Shown here: positions 35,101-46,889 of the stretch, piece by piece | Numbering within the stretch: position 1 is the stretch's first letter | Layout: every line of letters begins with the position of its first letter | Assembly: GCF_039555335.1 (NCBI RefSeq) | Contig: NC_092635.1 | Location: 50,984,052 to 51,048,051, forward strand | Source: Amphiura filiformis | Lineage: Eukaryota; Echinodermata; Ophiuroidea; Amphilepidida; Amphiuridae | DNA length: 64,000 nucleotides | Direction: 5' to 3' | The notes under the pieces: model-generated | What the model was told of the DNA's origin: nothing | What the model saw: only the letters and a program-made list of their open reading frames with translations | The model's database searches: none | Position numbers and translations under genes: made by a program

Positions 35101-38100
35101 CTGTGTCACTTTCTATCAGTAACTATTTCGTAGTATATGTTGTTATCATGGTTGTAGGCCTATTCAGTAAAGTCAAACGGGTTTCTTAGTATCACGAATA
35201 TCCATTTTAAAAGCCAGAGGCAAGTGGAGGAGTGAAGGAGGAGTCGGTGTGTGAAAAGAGGAGAAGCGGATGGGCGATCGAGATTGGAGGGGAGGGGAGG
35301 AAGACAAAAAGAAAAAGAAAGAAAGATGGTGGGGGGAGAAGGGGAGAGAGGGAGAGAGAGAGAGAGAGGGAGAGAGAGGGAGAGAGAGAGAGAGAGTGAG
35401 TGAGTGAGCGAGCGAGAGAGAGAGAGAAGAAGTGATCAAATGTGGTCCTAAGAAAGAATAAGTGCAGAGAAAGGAAAAGAATGAATGAATTAATAATTAT
35501 TATTATAGAAACTAAACACATAAAAGCACCAGGCAGCCATTTGATGATGTCAAAGCCTTTATGCGTTACGTAATTAAAACGCCCAGTCAGATATATTTGT
35601 TTGTTTACCCAGGTTGGTCCGTGAGGGACACATGCTAATCCATAGGAAATCCATGGACCGTTCCAAGCTTATACTAAAAAAAAGGACAAGCCTGGATAAC
35701 CAGTGTTTGACATCAACTATCACATCATATTTTTAACATTAATTACATACAAATTCGCAAGAAACCCAAATTGTAAAAACATCACCCAGGCAGATTTTTT
35801 GCTATTTCTCCATTTACGATCCTGCCCAAAAGTATCTCCTTTTGACATGACACGTCACAAATGTAGATATCAAACTTTCTTTCTAAATTCTGTTTTATGC
35901 ACCCTGGTGAATGAAACTGACGTAAGCAACCAATAATGACATAATGCAAGTCACACACCACCTTTCATAAAACAAACACATTTGTTAAATGGGGTGAATA
36001 AAGTACTAAGTCATCCAATTTCGAAAACGGGAAGTTGAATATACACACTCATGAATATTGATTGGCAACATTTTCCAATATGTCAGCGTTCAAATCGTTC
36101 AAATTGGTTCAATGCATATATACCGCTTGAACGTTGTAGTGCAGGGCGATCTATTCAAAATTTGTATTAATCTATTGCTATGGTAGTTAATCCTGTTACA
36201 CCATCTCTTCAACAGCGAATAGATTGAGATACTGCCTTGACGATATCAAAGATAATGCGGTAGGCATATTCAGAATTTCTACATATTGAAGATAGCACAT
36301 ATATATATGAATTTATTGCTATCTACTATAGACATCACAGATGTGGGGTATTGCTATCTACTGAAGACAGCATAGTATGAGGTTTAACTTCTATTTGCAT
36401 CATCCACATGTTATAAGCCACAAAATAATAATACATGGAAAGGACAATTTGCGGTTAATTGCATTGATAATAATTGTAAAGTAAAAGATAGCCAATGTTT
36501 GATATTCTAATCTATTAAGAACTAACATTTCACTTACCAAACATAGCCTGCTTGGATTGTGTTGGCAATAGTGATAGCTTTGTCAATGTCTTTCGTAAAT
36601 ACGGCTGCGGCCAGACCGTAGCTTGTTCTATTAGCTCTATCGGCAACTTCTTCGATAGTTTTGAACTTAAAAATGCTTTGCACAGGTCCAAAAATCTGAA
36701 ATATACAATATGAAGTTTGCATGTTCAAATCATTTAAGCCTGTATATTACCAAGATTACAGCCAAATAATAAGAAAGTGTGCAATGTGACGACACTAACG
36801 TCAATTATTTTTTGATAACATTTCTCATTACCTCTTCTTTTGCTATCCTCATATCATCTTTGACGTCAGAGAAGACAGTAGATTCAACAAAGTAACCTTT
36901 GTCTCCATGCCGACCACCACCGCATTCTAATTTGGCGCCTTCTTTCTTCCCGCTCTCTATCAAATCCATGATTTTGTCCACTTGTTCCTGTTCAATCTGA
37001 GAATTATAAGAAGTCAAATGAAAAATGAAGAAGTAGGACGGCAATTTGGTAGGTGTGGAGTGTGGACAAAGCTTTTAATGCTCAAGGTAAAATGAAACAA
37101 TTGCCCCATACTGATTCGTGTACACTATAACATAAGCTGTCTATATCAATTCCATTGCTACCAATCGTTCTGATGTTTGAGGAACTCAAATGTCAAGGCC
37201 AATGATCACGTTCCGTTTCGTTGATGATAACGGGAGGATACTGCCTAGGGATCGTTGGTATTATTGAGTTTGTTATTGGCTTGGCATGACTTTTATGACT
37301 GAATTTATATTTCATTTATAACGTCAAAGAAATGTCAAATGGGGTCGTCTTCAAGGTTTAACAGATCATACTCAAGCAGCACATAGCATGTCCTTCTCCT
37401 TCTAGCCTGGTCACTTCTATTCTTAAAAGTTACGCGGATGTACATTACCCATAAAGACAATAATGAAAACCTTCTTGCCATTTCCAGGAATGCACTTACC
37501 TGAGGTCCACCTTGTATCTTTGGATCGTACGGATCTCCTATTATTCTTTTCTTGGCTCTTTCTACGCTTCTCTTGAGAAATTCATCGTAGATTCCGTCTT
37601 GAACAAAGATTCTGGAACCGGCAACACAGACCTGCCCCGAATGATTGAATAAACCTGTGTGACTCCATTCAACTGCGCTATCCACTGAAGAAGGCAAATG
37701 CATCGCAACCAATATTATGACAACATTCAGAAGAGAAGTAAAATAAGATTTAAAAATCTGCAATTAGAATTATATTTTTGTTTAAAATGTGATTACTAAA
37801 TATTGTAGTGCTCAATTCTTACGGTCGGCATCGGCAAATATGATATTTGGGCTTTTGCCACCCATCTCCAAGGCAACCTTCTTCAGATTGCTGTTGGCAG
37901 CGCTCTTCTGAATTATCCTTCCAACCTGCGGATCAAATTCAAAGTTTCAGTGCATCAGTAGCTATCAGTCAGTCGTGTACGTAAAAGGCAAAGATATATT
38001 ACAGAAATGGTAAATTATAACTATAAACTTTTATATGAATAATCTAAAAAAGGACTATTCAGTGATTTGCTCATCCGGGGATCATAAAAATCATCAAAAT

Positions 38101-41100
38101 TTAGATATTGGCACCTTTTTGAGTGTTATACATTTCTAGTATAGCCTGCTAGGGGTTAAACCGAAAGCCGTGTATAATAATTTCTCTAGTTAAAGCCATA
38201 TTATAACATTTCCACAAGAATGTCATGACTGCCCGCACGCAATGTAGTACTTTGTTATGCACATCGTGTACGCGTTCGACTATTATTCCCATCGTAATAT
38301 TAAAACGACGGTTCCTGCGCTTTATTCAAATTCTCGGATTTTGACAAAACTACAGCACCTCAAGTCTTGATTTTTGTAGGGTATGTTAGTTACTAAACTT
38401 TAGTTACTAAAGTACATAACATACAAACAAGGGAAGAGGCCTACGCATCATACACTGGAACATGGAAACATTCAAACATTACAAACTAGCACACGAGATC
38501 AAATTAATGATGCTTACAGTATTAATGATGCTTACATTAATGATGCTACAGTACAAACAACACATTACATGTTATGTGTTGTTTGTACTGTTTACCCCGC
38601 ATGACTGCTCATATCCATAAGTACCAGACTTGAGTCCTGTCTATTAGGGACAGTCTGTGTAGCTCAGTGGTAAGAGCGCTCGCCCGACAAGCGAGAGGTC
38701 TGGGGTTCGAGTCCCCGCACAGGCAGGTGTGTCCGGAGTTTTTACTCTGGTATATCTGCCTATGCATGTAATGTTTCCATTTGTAAATTCATGTTTAATT
38801 GTGCTAGTATGCGATGCGTAATTCATCTTTCCCCTGTATACATAACATAGTTTACTAAAGTACATAACAATCGTGCAAAAAAAAAGTAGAGAAATTAGCC
38901 AATGGGGCTTCAACTTTGTCAATACTGCGGTTTGCCAAACTTTTAATTTCAAAAATGACAATTTGAATGAACTTATGCACTTTTAGGTAATTTATACACT
39001 ATTTCTATCTATTTTACACTTTGGTTGGGATCACTGAACAAGCCTTTATTATTCTAGTCCTATATATAGGTGTTAACCTTGTTTGTTTGCACGATTGGTC
39101 CATAATAAGAAATCAATTCCCATGCCAATACAAACGTTAAAACTTTTTCTACAAGATTCTCATACATGTATATTTAGTTTCCGGGAACGTCATCACTTGA
39201 ACGAATGTACAAATTAGTGTTTGAACAATTATAGAACCGATCCTTGTGGTACACCAAGTATAAACCCACCTCTGTTGATCCAGTAAATGTAACCATATCG
39301 ACATCCATGTGTTCACTTATGGCTGCCCCGGCAGTCGGTCCATATCCTGGTACTACATTTACAACGCCAGGTGGGAAACCAGCCTAGAATGAAAATTCAG
39401 GTTACGATAATACATGTATTATAAGATAATAATTAATAATGTCAATATTGTTAGGGTAAAGCGTTCTTTAAGACCTGTTTGTTTCAGATCATATAAGACA
39501 TTTTTTCACTCCTTCAAGTCAGTTCCGAAGATCAACTGCTCACTTCGCCAATCCATTTTTAATTCTACTCCCGGTTCACCACTTCAACTCAGTTCCTAAG
39601 ACCACGAGTTTCTTTCCAGGATCTGATACGTGGTTCCCTGAAATCAGTTCCTAAGAAATATTGGAGCCGAATCAGTTCTTAAAACCCAATGTTTGCTTTT
39701 AATCAGTTGCTTAAGATCGACTTATGGCCTCACATACACCAAATATGCACTACAATAGTTCAGTTGAGGAGAGATACTACTTCACTAAATCATGTTGATT
39801 TTGATATCGGTATCCCGGTTTCTTTGCAGGACTATCAACATAGTTTCTTTACCTCTTTGACAAGAAAAGCCAGGTAGAGTGCTGTCAATGGTGTCTGTTC
39901 AGCCGGCTTTAACACTAATGTATTTCCGCAAGTGAGTGCATGTCCAAGTTTAATCGCCGTGAGGAAGACTGGGAAGTTCCAGGGTATTATTGCGCCAACG
40001 ACGCCGATTGGCTCGTATCTGGTATAGCAGAAGTAATCACCATCTGCAACATTAATTGATGGTGCAACTGATGAGTTAAATCGGTATAATGCATCGAGAA
40101 CTGGGAATTAGGTATGGGAATACATCAGGCAGTTGGACATAAAAGATGTCATGAAACTATATTAGGGAAACAATTAAGTGGATGGATGATAGGACACATA
40201 AGGGTCACATAATAGATTAACAGTATCAAACTTTCAAGGAATGGGACATTAATGGAAGGACATGAGAAAAGTTGGTAACGACTTCGTCGAAGCACAATTG
40301 AGTGTAATAGGCGAAACGCCACAGAGCAGAGGAGAGCTTTACAGAGCTCTTCATGGTTGACCGGTCCACGACAAGGGCGGATACAGGTTTTTGAATGGGG
40401 AGTGCACTTTTCCGGTGCACTTCGAGTCGAAAAAAATGTTGTCGAAAACTCTCTCAATTTGTTTTTGCTTTTCTGGTTATTTCTTGTTTTTGTTTTGAGG
40501 AGGAGGACTCGGCTTCTATATAGATCCTCCCTTGGTCTACGGTACGTAAGAATATAGATGCAAGAACAGACCCCGCGAAAATGTGAGCGTGATAAAGTGC
40601 TTCAATCTTATCCCATATGTCCTGAAAAGAAAGTCGTCTGAACAGCCAGAGTGCGGGTCTGGCCAAAGGCCAGTATGTATTAACATAGTAGATGTGATAT
40701 TTACCAATTGGTATAGTTTTGCCGTGAATCTTATCTGACCATCCTCCAAGATATCGTAACAGATTTGCCGCTCCACCAGTAAATGGACGAGACATTGTGT
40801 GGTACAACATGCCATTGTCCAAAGTCTCCAAAGACTATAAATAGGATATCAACAATATACGTAGAACAGAACATTTTCAAAATTATATTAGATTAAACTA
40901 CACGCTTATAATAATATAAGCGTATCATTTTATAATATGTAAGTAATCACAATCTTATATCTATGAATATTCTCAAACATCCAGGTAGTTGAACAAAGTT
41001 AGATTAGGTTATAAATAATTTTCAACTGTTGACTACAGTATCACGTCATATTTCTGACGCTTCATCAGGCCAGATCCCTGTCTCACTAAAACCGTGTAAC

Positions 41101-43301
41101 ACACTGAGACAGAAGTTACTCCACCCCTAAGGACAATATTCCTCAGCGCAAACAAAGTAATATCGTTTATGCCATCAATTGCCAGGATACGATTACATAG
41201 GAGAGACTAAACAACCGCTCCATAAACGGATGTAGCAACATCATCGCCCCAGCTCAACGGGGTTAAACGATTCGAAACGATACGCACCTCAAAGCAGCCA
41301 GTATACTTTTGAGGATAAAGACGTTATTGTGCTCGACAAAGAACATATGTGGTTCGAAAGAGGGGTAAAGGAAGCAATATATGTTCGAAGGGAGAACCAA
41401 CTTTGAATCACGGAGGGTGACTACGCCACAACTTGTCTCACAGCTACGAACCAACCATCAGGAAAATTCCTCGGCGACATCAGTGTGACGTCACTCCTAC
41501 CACCGTGACGTCACAGGTCAACAACACAGAGCCAATTCACATCACTAGGCCTGATGAAGCGTCAGAGATATGACGTGATACTGTAGTCAATAAAAAACAG
41601 TAAGTCCAGTTGAAAAGATTTATAACCTAATCTAACTTTAATCACAATCTTGATATATCTATTATTCTAATCTGACCTCAAATAGTATACGGTTGAAACA
41701 GGCAAAATATTTACGGTGTGTTGTTTACCGTACCGCTAGGTAATCAGCATCTCGATCTACCAGGTCAGCTAACTTATTCAAAAGACGTCCTCTCGCAGAC
41801 GCATCCATGCGGCGCCATGGTGAACCAATTTTGAAGGCGTCCTTTGCAGCTTTCACAGCCAAATCAATGTCAGCCTTTAATGTTCAAGTGTGAAAAATAC
41901 GGGAAAGGATAAAGCTTTGTAGTAAATGTGTGAAAATACCGATTCAAAACGAAATCATCATCATCCCCATGATGATGATCATCATCAACGTTGTCGTCGC
42001 TATCGTCGTCATCATCCTCCACCTCCTCCTCATTGTCACAATCTTCGTCATCGTTATCATCGCCATCTTCCTTATAATAAGCGTCAAAGTCGTCATTCAT
42101 CATAATAGAGAGATTGCGATTTCCAAACGTACGTATCGAATGCCCGTGCAATCTATTCAAAATCACTCTCCTGTGACGGGATTTGAATAGATCGCACTAC
42201 GTTTGGAAATCGCAACCCTTCTAATAATCGTCAACGTCGTCATTACAGATCATCATTACTGCATAATATGCCCTCTCCAAAACTGAAGTCATCAAGAAGT
42301 GGTTTTGATTTTAATTGCGCCAGAGTCCCGACCAGAGTCGAAGTTAACTCCACGTCAAAGTCCCATGCAAGAGAAAACATGTTATTGTTGCTGTTGTTGT
42401 TTATACCTTGCCTAATTCTTACCTTTTCACCCTCCTGAACATCGCATATCTTTTCTCCAGTCGTTGGATTTATAGTGCCAAAGGTTTTGCCGCCTACCGA
42501 ATTCACCCATTCATTATTAATGAAAATCTGAGAAAAAATAATGGGTCAAAAGTCAAGAATTTTCAGTCAGGCTCGTTGGGAAATTTCAAGCAATCAATCA
42601 TTTGGCAACTTTGTAGTTGGGCACAGCTTTTTTAAAAATCGCTAGCGTTCGTTCAAACCACTGACGTACACATGCACACGCTTAAGAACGCCGCGTAGAT
42701 CCGCACTCGAAACACCAGCCTCAACGCGTTGACGTCACTGGCAAATCAGGGTGAAAAATGGTAAAGCGAACCTTATTTCCGGATTACCGACATTTTTGGA
42801 TAACGAACCTGAGGACTAGCAGTCAGCCCCTAAATGTGTTATTCAAGTTGAAATCCATACACCCCTATAAAAGACATGACCTTAATCTCCCATTAGTGTA
42901 AATTTTAAATGGAATAGCTCAATCAAAGGAGTATTTCGTGATCCTAGCATCCTCTATTTATGTCATTTTTCATTAGATATCCACGAAAAAACCTATTCCC
43001 AAAATTTCAGTTGATTCCGATTTTGCGTTCGCGAGTTACGCATGATTATGTGTATTAGACTGCTCCATGGACAATGCGTTGTAATTTCGTTCTGGTGCAC
43101 CAGAACGAAATTCAAATTTCACGATATCTTTGCTAAACGAATTAATCTGCAAGAAATATTTTGTACATAAACATTATGTAGCCAGAGGTTTCCAGTGATA
43201 TAAAAATCTCAACTTTTTTTGAGAAAAGTGGGGGATGAGACTGTGGATCACGAAATGCCCTTTTAACATACCTGTGTGAATTTGACGTCTGGAACTGCCA
43301 T
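32155..43301 (-). CDS. Aldehyde dehydrogenase, cytosolic ALDH1/retinal-dehydrogenase-like, copy B
   Basis: Coding exons in gene order: 43272-43301, 42423-42527, 41734-41874, 40705-40834, 39853-40043, 39270-39383, 37823-37925, 37500-37684, 36832-36996, 36538-36695, 34396-34470, 33174-33213, 32155-32187. All lengths and phases equal those of copy A; the product is 489 residues ([10 protein letters not shown] to [10 protein letters not shown]) with no disruption. Catalytic N158, K181, E257 and C291 are kept, as is Gly at 113. Copy-specific residues near the substrate tunnel are Val after the catalytic Cys (QVCVAGSR) and YQAVSLQ at 445-451, where A and C have a Phe. It also has [11 protein letters not shown] like vertebrate ALDH1A. 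Of the three it looks closest to a canonical ALDH1 tunnel. Introns 1 and 11 carry transposons only 5-7 bases from the splice donors, yet both donors (GTATGTT, GTAAGTGA) remain good. Confidence 0.95.
32550..33005. mobile_element. Inverted-repeat element in intron 12 of gene B
   Basis: GTATTCCAGAAAAATACAGA and its inverse near 32975-33000 bound the element; AAAAATATTATCCTGTTTTG is part of the arms. It is the second copy of the element upstream of gene A (25251-25740). Confidence 0.7.
33691..34384. mobile_element. hAT-like non-autonomous element in intron 11 of gene B
   Basis: It begins CAGAGAAGATGTAAGGAAGA and ends with the complement (..CTTACATCTTCTCTG), with TTGTCAC directly repeated on both sides (33684-33690 and 34385-34391). 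CAGNG termini with a 7-8 bp target duplication are typical of hAT elements. Subterminal inverted phrases (TGTGAGACCGCTCA) support one unit. Genes A and C show a single GATTGTCAC here. No transposase frame is present. Confidence 0.8.
35225..35475. repeat. (GA)n-rich low-complexity tract
   Basis: Long runs of GAGAGA with GGGAGAG interruptions. The Ser/Leu-rich open frames on the minus strand are artefacts of the repeat. Confidence 0.9.
35724..35861. mobile_element. Fragment of the 422-bp MITE
   Basis: It matches the right third of 27228-27649 (AAATTCGCAAGAAACCCAAA, ATCCTGCCCAAAAGT), ends with the intact terminus CGTCAC and is followed by AAAT. The left part is missing. Confidence 0.75.
38400..38875. 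mobile_element. Composite element with TACTAAAGTACATAACA ends around a tRNA-like sequence
   Basis: TTACTAAAGTACATAACAT occurs near 38405 and 38855 in the same direction, and segments next to each (GCCTACGCATCATACACTGG, and GTATGCGATGCGTAATTC) are loosely inverted. Inside are a perfect 18-base hairpin (38548-38565 with 38574-38591) and the tRNA-like gene at 38653. It lies in intron 6 of gene B; genes A and C lack it. Confidence 0.5.
38653..38725 (+). tRNA. tRNA-like cloverleaf with GAC anticodon (Val by code; probably pseudo-tRNA or SINE head)
   Basis: All four stems pair: acceptor GTCTGTG/CACAGGC with one G-U, D stem GCTC/GAGC, anticodon stem CTCGC/GCGAG, T stem TGGGG/CCCCG. The A box TAGCTCAGTGG and B box GGTTCGAGTCC fit the Pol III consensus, and TTTTT follows 14 bases later. 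The seven-base loop CCGACAA places GAC at 34-36, but position 33 is C instead of the near-universal U, and Val-GAC is not a usual animal isoacceptor. It sits antisense in an intron within repeats, so a SINE head or pseudogene is as likely as a working tRNA. Confidence 0.5.
40965..41640 (+). mobile_element. Degraded Penelope-like retroelement fragment with GIY-YIG endonuclease
   Basis: Between about 41160 and 41460 the plus strand encodes, across two or three frame breaks and an in-frame stop, [23 protein letters not shown], and [15 protein letters not shown]. That is the order seen in the GIY-YIG domain at the C terminus of Penelope-like elements. Flanks at 40985-41070 and 41545-41640 are inverted (TATCACGTCATATTTCTGACGCTTCATCAGGC and inverse, split here for length: TATCACGTCATATTTC and TGACGCTTCATCAGGC). 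No reverse transcriptase remains. It lies in intron 3 of gene B and is dead. Confidence 0.65.
41945..42225. repeat. (GAY)n tract plus palindromic MITE, intron 2 of gene B
   Basis: The triplet tract at 41950-42080 reads as Asp/Glu on the gene strand. The fold-back element at 42107-42223 has ends GAGAGATTGCGATTTCCAAA and inverse. It occupies the same site as in gene A, with a short host repeat AATAATCGTCAACGTCGTCA / AATAAGCGTCAAAGTCGTCA on either side. Confidence 0.7.
42925..43264. mobile_element. TTAA-type MITE abutting the intron 1 donor of gene B
   Basis: It begins AAAGGAGTATTTCGTGATCC and ends GGATCACGAAATGCCCTTTT, a near-identical copy of 10677-11018. Only seven bases of host intron (GTATGTT on the gene strand) separate it from exon 1. 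Genes A and C continue with ordinary intron here. Confidence 0.85.
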
Positions 43302-43319
43302 GTTTGCTTTGTATTACTG

Positions 43320-43410
43320 CTCTTTTTTATGACTACATACAATAGGTCTTATACCAAAACGTAAGAACGGCGTCGTGACGTGACTCAGCAGAGCAGAGTG
43401 GAACGCCAAA
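43320..43410 (-). promoter_or_regulatory. Probable core promoter of gene B
   Basis: The TATA-like TATAAG (43348-43353, gene strand) is 47 bases upstream of the ATG. The conserved upstream block carries a perfect AP-1 core TGACTCA (43381-43387) overlapping GTGACGTGACTCA. The leader AGCAGTAATACAAAGC equals that of gene A. Confidence 0.6.
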
Positions 43411-43534
43411 AAGAACGTTTGTGTGTTTCTCTTAAAATATCGTAGTGTCGTTCCGGTCTAAAGTCCTGAATATTGTTGTCTCACCAGGATCATCGTATAT
43501 ATTGATGTCATCAAGAAGCACACAGCAGTACCTC

Positions 43535-43593
43535 AAAGTCAAATGGGGTATCTGATTTGTTATTTGCGAGCATATACTTTGTTTTACTTTGGA
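43535..43593. promoter_or_regulatory. Conserved upstream block, copy B
   Basis: AAAGTCAAATG...GCATATACTTTGTTTTACTTTGG lies about 235 bp upstream of the B start codon, the shortest distance of the three genes and probably the ancestral one, because no element intervenes. Confidence 0.4.
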
Positions 43594-43689
43594 GCAGACA
43601 GGACAAACAAAAACACAAGTCAAAGGGCAGAATCTGATTAATTTTCTCTATACAGATATTTCGTTTTTGCTCCGGAGGGCAGATTATAT

Positions 43690-44600
43690 ATAGTCCGGTA
43701 TTATATGGAAAGATTTCTATACAAAAACGATTCTCTTATAAACCATCATGCGCACAGTTTCCACCTCGATACACCTGAGCACACATTTTTGTCCAAGAGC
43801 TGTCAAGCAAGTAGTGAATTGTCTCCACACAGTCTTTGATTACACTACACGGTTGAGTGCATAGCATCGTAAGAGCTGTGGAGCTTCTAGCTGAAAAACG
43901 GGCCTCTTTGATTTTTGTCGAAACCTCAAGTGTTCCCTTGATTTTTTTTAAATATCAAACGAAAGCTAACACTTCCCCTAAAACACTTTTCGTCACTAGG
44001 TCAACAGATAACGCAATTCAATCTTATAGCAAGGCGATTGTGGCCTTGAAAACTACCTATCAAAGCACATTTTTTGACCAAAATGTATGTTTTAATAGTC
44101 AAAACCTCAAGTGTTCCTTACAATATTTTTCACATTTTATGTCATTAAATGAAAAAGAACACTTATATTGTCCATATACTAACGTCATTAGAATGAGCAA
44201 TGGCCAATTATCTTTAACTTGCAAATCTTGTTCAAAAAGTTACTATTTTCGCCTGTTTTGTCATATGGTTGTAAATTCAATGAACTATGACTTTGCTAAA
44301 GAGCGCTTACAAATTGATATGCTACGGGAAGTTTTTACATCACAAGCAATTTGAAACCAATTTCGTTGAAATCGGAGCATTTAAAATTTTTGGCCCCTAT
44401 GTGGCCAACAAAACTGACCACTCCCCAAGATTGGACCTTTATGCTTATAACTCAAGAACGTATCGCCCTGCATTAGGCGGTTAAGCAAGTGCCGCGTGTC
44501 CTGCTCCCTTCGGTTTTCAGGCGCCGCCGAACCACACAATTCGAAGAAACGGGAAGCGTCGTAAAAATACTTGGTGGCTGCTGGTGGTGGGGTGAGGGGT
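43690..44600. other. Unassigned stretch between the B and C units
   Basis: It contains a 165-codon open frame (43857-44354, plus) with no recognisable domain. Two near-repeated phrases (AACCTCAAGTGTTCC at about 43922 and 44102) lie inside it, which suggests repeat-derived sequence. No other element has definable ends. Confidence 0.35.
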
Positions 44601-45937
44601 GGGGGCACTCGAATATGAAAGTGATGTACCTGTGCCTTGTTGGGGGGGGGGGGCAAAATAAATAACAAATCCTGGTTGTATCATTTTGACCCGGTATTAT
44701 CGGGTAAAACTGAAAGAGATATGTTCCCCTCTGACAAAAAATGAAAGAGGAATTCGAAAAGGCAAATGAAAAGAAAAGGGGAAATGATCCGATTTCCATC
44801 AAAATTCAACCCGATTATTGACCAACATAGTGTAAAATACCAATATTTTGCGCGCATTGTACATTGTCCCAATAAAGCCCTTTTTTGGAAGCTCCAAGAC
44901 TTTACATGAACAGTGTCTCTAAAAACCGGTATCCCAGTAATAATACCGAGTCAAATGGATACAACCGGGAATTTTGTTCGTCGTATTTGCCTCCCCCCGA
45001 CCAAAAAATCTGGCTTTGTCCCTAACCGAGACTGCTCGAAAATGAACTTTTAAAACAATTGAAAATAACCGTTGTACATGAATGAAAACGAGGCAGAAAA
45101 AATTCCAGTAACGGAGTTCAATAAATTATAGTTGATCTATATAGCACATTCAAAGGTCATCGTTTGAGTGGGTCTGAATAAATATATGCTCTGTGGATAA
45201 GGGGACTTATTGTTAATATGTATAGCCTCATTAGAAAGGTGTAAGATTTGTTTATTTGTACAATCGCAATTATCTCAGTGACACGTTAACGGATTTTGAT
45301 GATTTTTGCATCATTTTAAAGAAGATACTTCAGGGTTTTTTAATATTTAAAATATTTAAATTACTGCACGTTACCAATAGGGGAAGGGGTTTCTTTCTGT
45401 TGTCCGTTGGAGCCCGTCTTTAAGTTAATTAAGTCAACCAATCCACAGATTATTAAGACACATTGCATTGGCATTTAGGAGTTAAAGAGCTTTGTTGAGC
45501 ACGATGTGGAGGTATATAAATAACCTTTTGTGTGTGAGTTATCCTCAATGAAATAATTTATAAACGTGAATAACCTCCAAAGATCAGCTTCATTGGAGTT
45601 GGTAATACAGGCGTAATAAAAATCTGTACTTTACTAATACAATCTGCTTTATATTACTAAAATCCATTGATTGCACGAGACCGTCAGATCGAGAACGGGC
45701 TCATGATAACGGGCTAGACTCAATCCTAACGGGCTAGACTCAATCCAGTTGTTCATGCAGGGAATTAGTGAGTTAAGCCTGCATGTCAAAGCACCTTTAC
45801 TCATCCTAAATTCACCCCGGAAAAATAATTATTATAATGCCCCAAGTACTGTTAAAACCATAATGTACATTTTTTTCCTTCAAATTAATTTGGTTATTTT
45901 TTTTCAAACCTGATTTGTTGGCATATTTGTAATACGA

Positions 45938-45966
45938 TGGTCAATTAACAAGTTCTAACCACGCTC
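45938..45966. repeat. Degenerate mariner-like terminal repeat
   Basis: TACGATGGTCAATTAACAAG followed by TTCTAACC resembles the 58671 terminus with several changes. In the B unit the corresponding place near 30370-30400 has TTGAATGACCCTCGTATTTG, the opposite terminus. This could be the remains of one old insertion shared by B and C. Confidence 0.35.
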
Positions 45967-46129
45967 CTATAACATTGGTTCTGTAAATGATAGCTTCTTC
46001 CAAGTAGGCATAATTATACATTAGAACGTTACCTACAAATGGGGCAGTGGCGTAACTAGGGTTGGTAGCGCCCTCGGCAAGAAACAAAATTGGCGCACCA
46101 CCCCCACCCGAGAATATCTTAGACGCGGG

Positions 46130-46418
46130 CAGTGGCGGAGCTTATTTTTGAAACAATTGCGCCCGGTGCGTGTGAAATTTTGGACAAATAAGGCCTACCA
46201 CTAATTAATTTTGGTTACTAGAAGTTGAATATCGGTCTTAAAATGTTCTTTCAATTAATTTTGTGCTGAAATGCACGCGAAGCGCGCGAAAATTTTGACT
46301 TTCATCGCTTGGAGGGGGGGGGCAGAATCAATGCTAAATTGGAAAATTTGGCGCCCCTAAGGGTGGCGCCCGGGGCATGTTGCCCCCCTGTAACCCCCCC
46401 TCCATAGTTAAGCCACTG
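46130..46418. mobile_element. CAGTGGCGGAGC-type MITE, C flank
   Basis: The ends CAGTGGCGGAGCT and AAGCCACTG are inverted. The body shares AATTTTGACTTTCATCGCTT with the copy at 6477-7261. A truncated neighbour of the same family precedes it at about 46046 (GCAGTGGCGTAACTAGGG). Confidence 0.65.
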
Positions 46419-46889
46419 AAATGGGGGCAAATGTATATTGACATCTTTGTAAAAATTGATACACCGGAAATGGTAAAAAACGGAAAACAATGTGTGTATC
46501 CCCTCCACGAGATTAGCTCGATGTACAAGTGTTATGATTATGCTAACAGATTGTAGCTAAAACAACATCAAATAAAGCCAGATGAGCAGAATAAAAATGC
46601 ATTTTAACTTTAAACAATGATGCAAGCATCCAATTTTTACTGACTCGTTTGTTGGCCCTTCAGAACATGAAAATCTGCTTGGAGACCATCTGTATGAATT
46701 TACGTCTCATTACCAAGTGACATTTCCATAGCAGATTCAAAATGCTTCCAATTAGCCCCTTTCCCTAATACACACAATAAAAATGTCTTTAGGGCATTTT
46801 AAAGAAAAGCATTTGATTACAGTGTTTTTGTCATTTACACAGTTTTTAATATTTGTCTTTGGGGGCTGTTCAATAATTATGAGCCCTGT

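Larger units (their letters stand above)
34485..36222. mobile_element. Palindromic MITE (GATTAACTACCATAGCAATAG), split by ~1.4 kb, intron 10 of gene B
   Basis: The left part 34485-34720 (ATTCGCTGTCGAAGTTATGT, core TTCATAGATTGAATACAATA) and the right part 36095-36222 (GTTGTAGTGCAGGGCGAT, TATTGCTATGGTAGTTAATC) together make one element. The intervening DNA holds a GA-rich tract and a fragment of the 422-bp MITE. Confidence 0.6.

Noticed and set aside
35173-35521. Ser/Leu/Pro-rich minus-strand frames
   Set aside because: Entirely a translation of the GA-rich low-complexity tract.
43857-44354. 165-codon open frame, the longest plus-strand frame near gene B
   Set aside because: It begins at a non-ATG codon, has no domain, lies in AT-rich DNA containing near-repeated phrases, and has no paralog in the A or C units.
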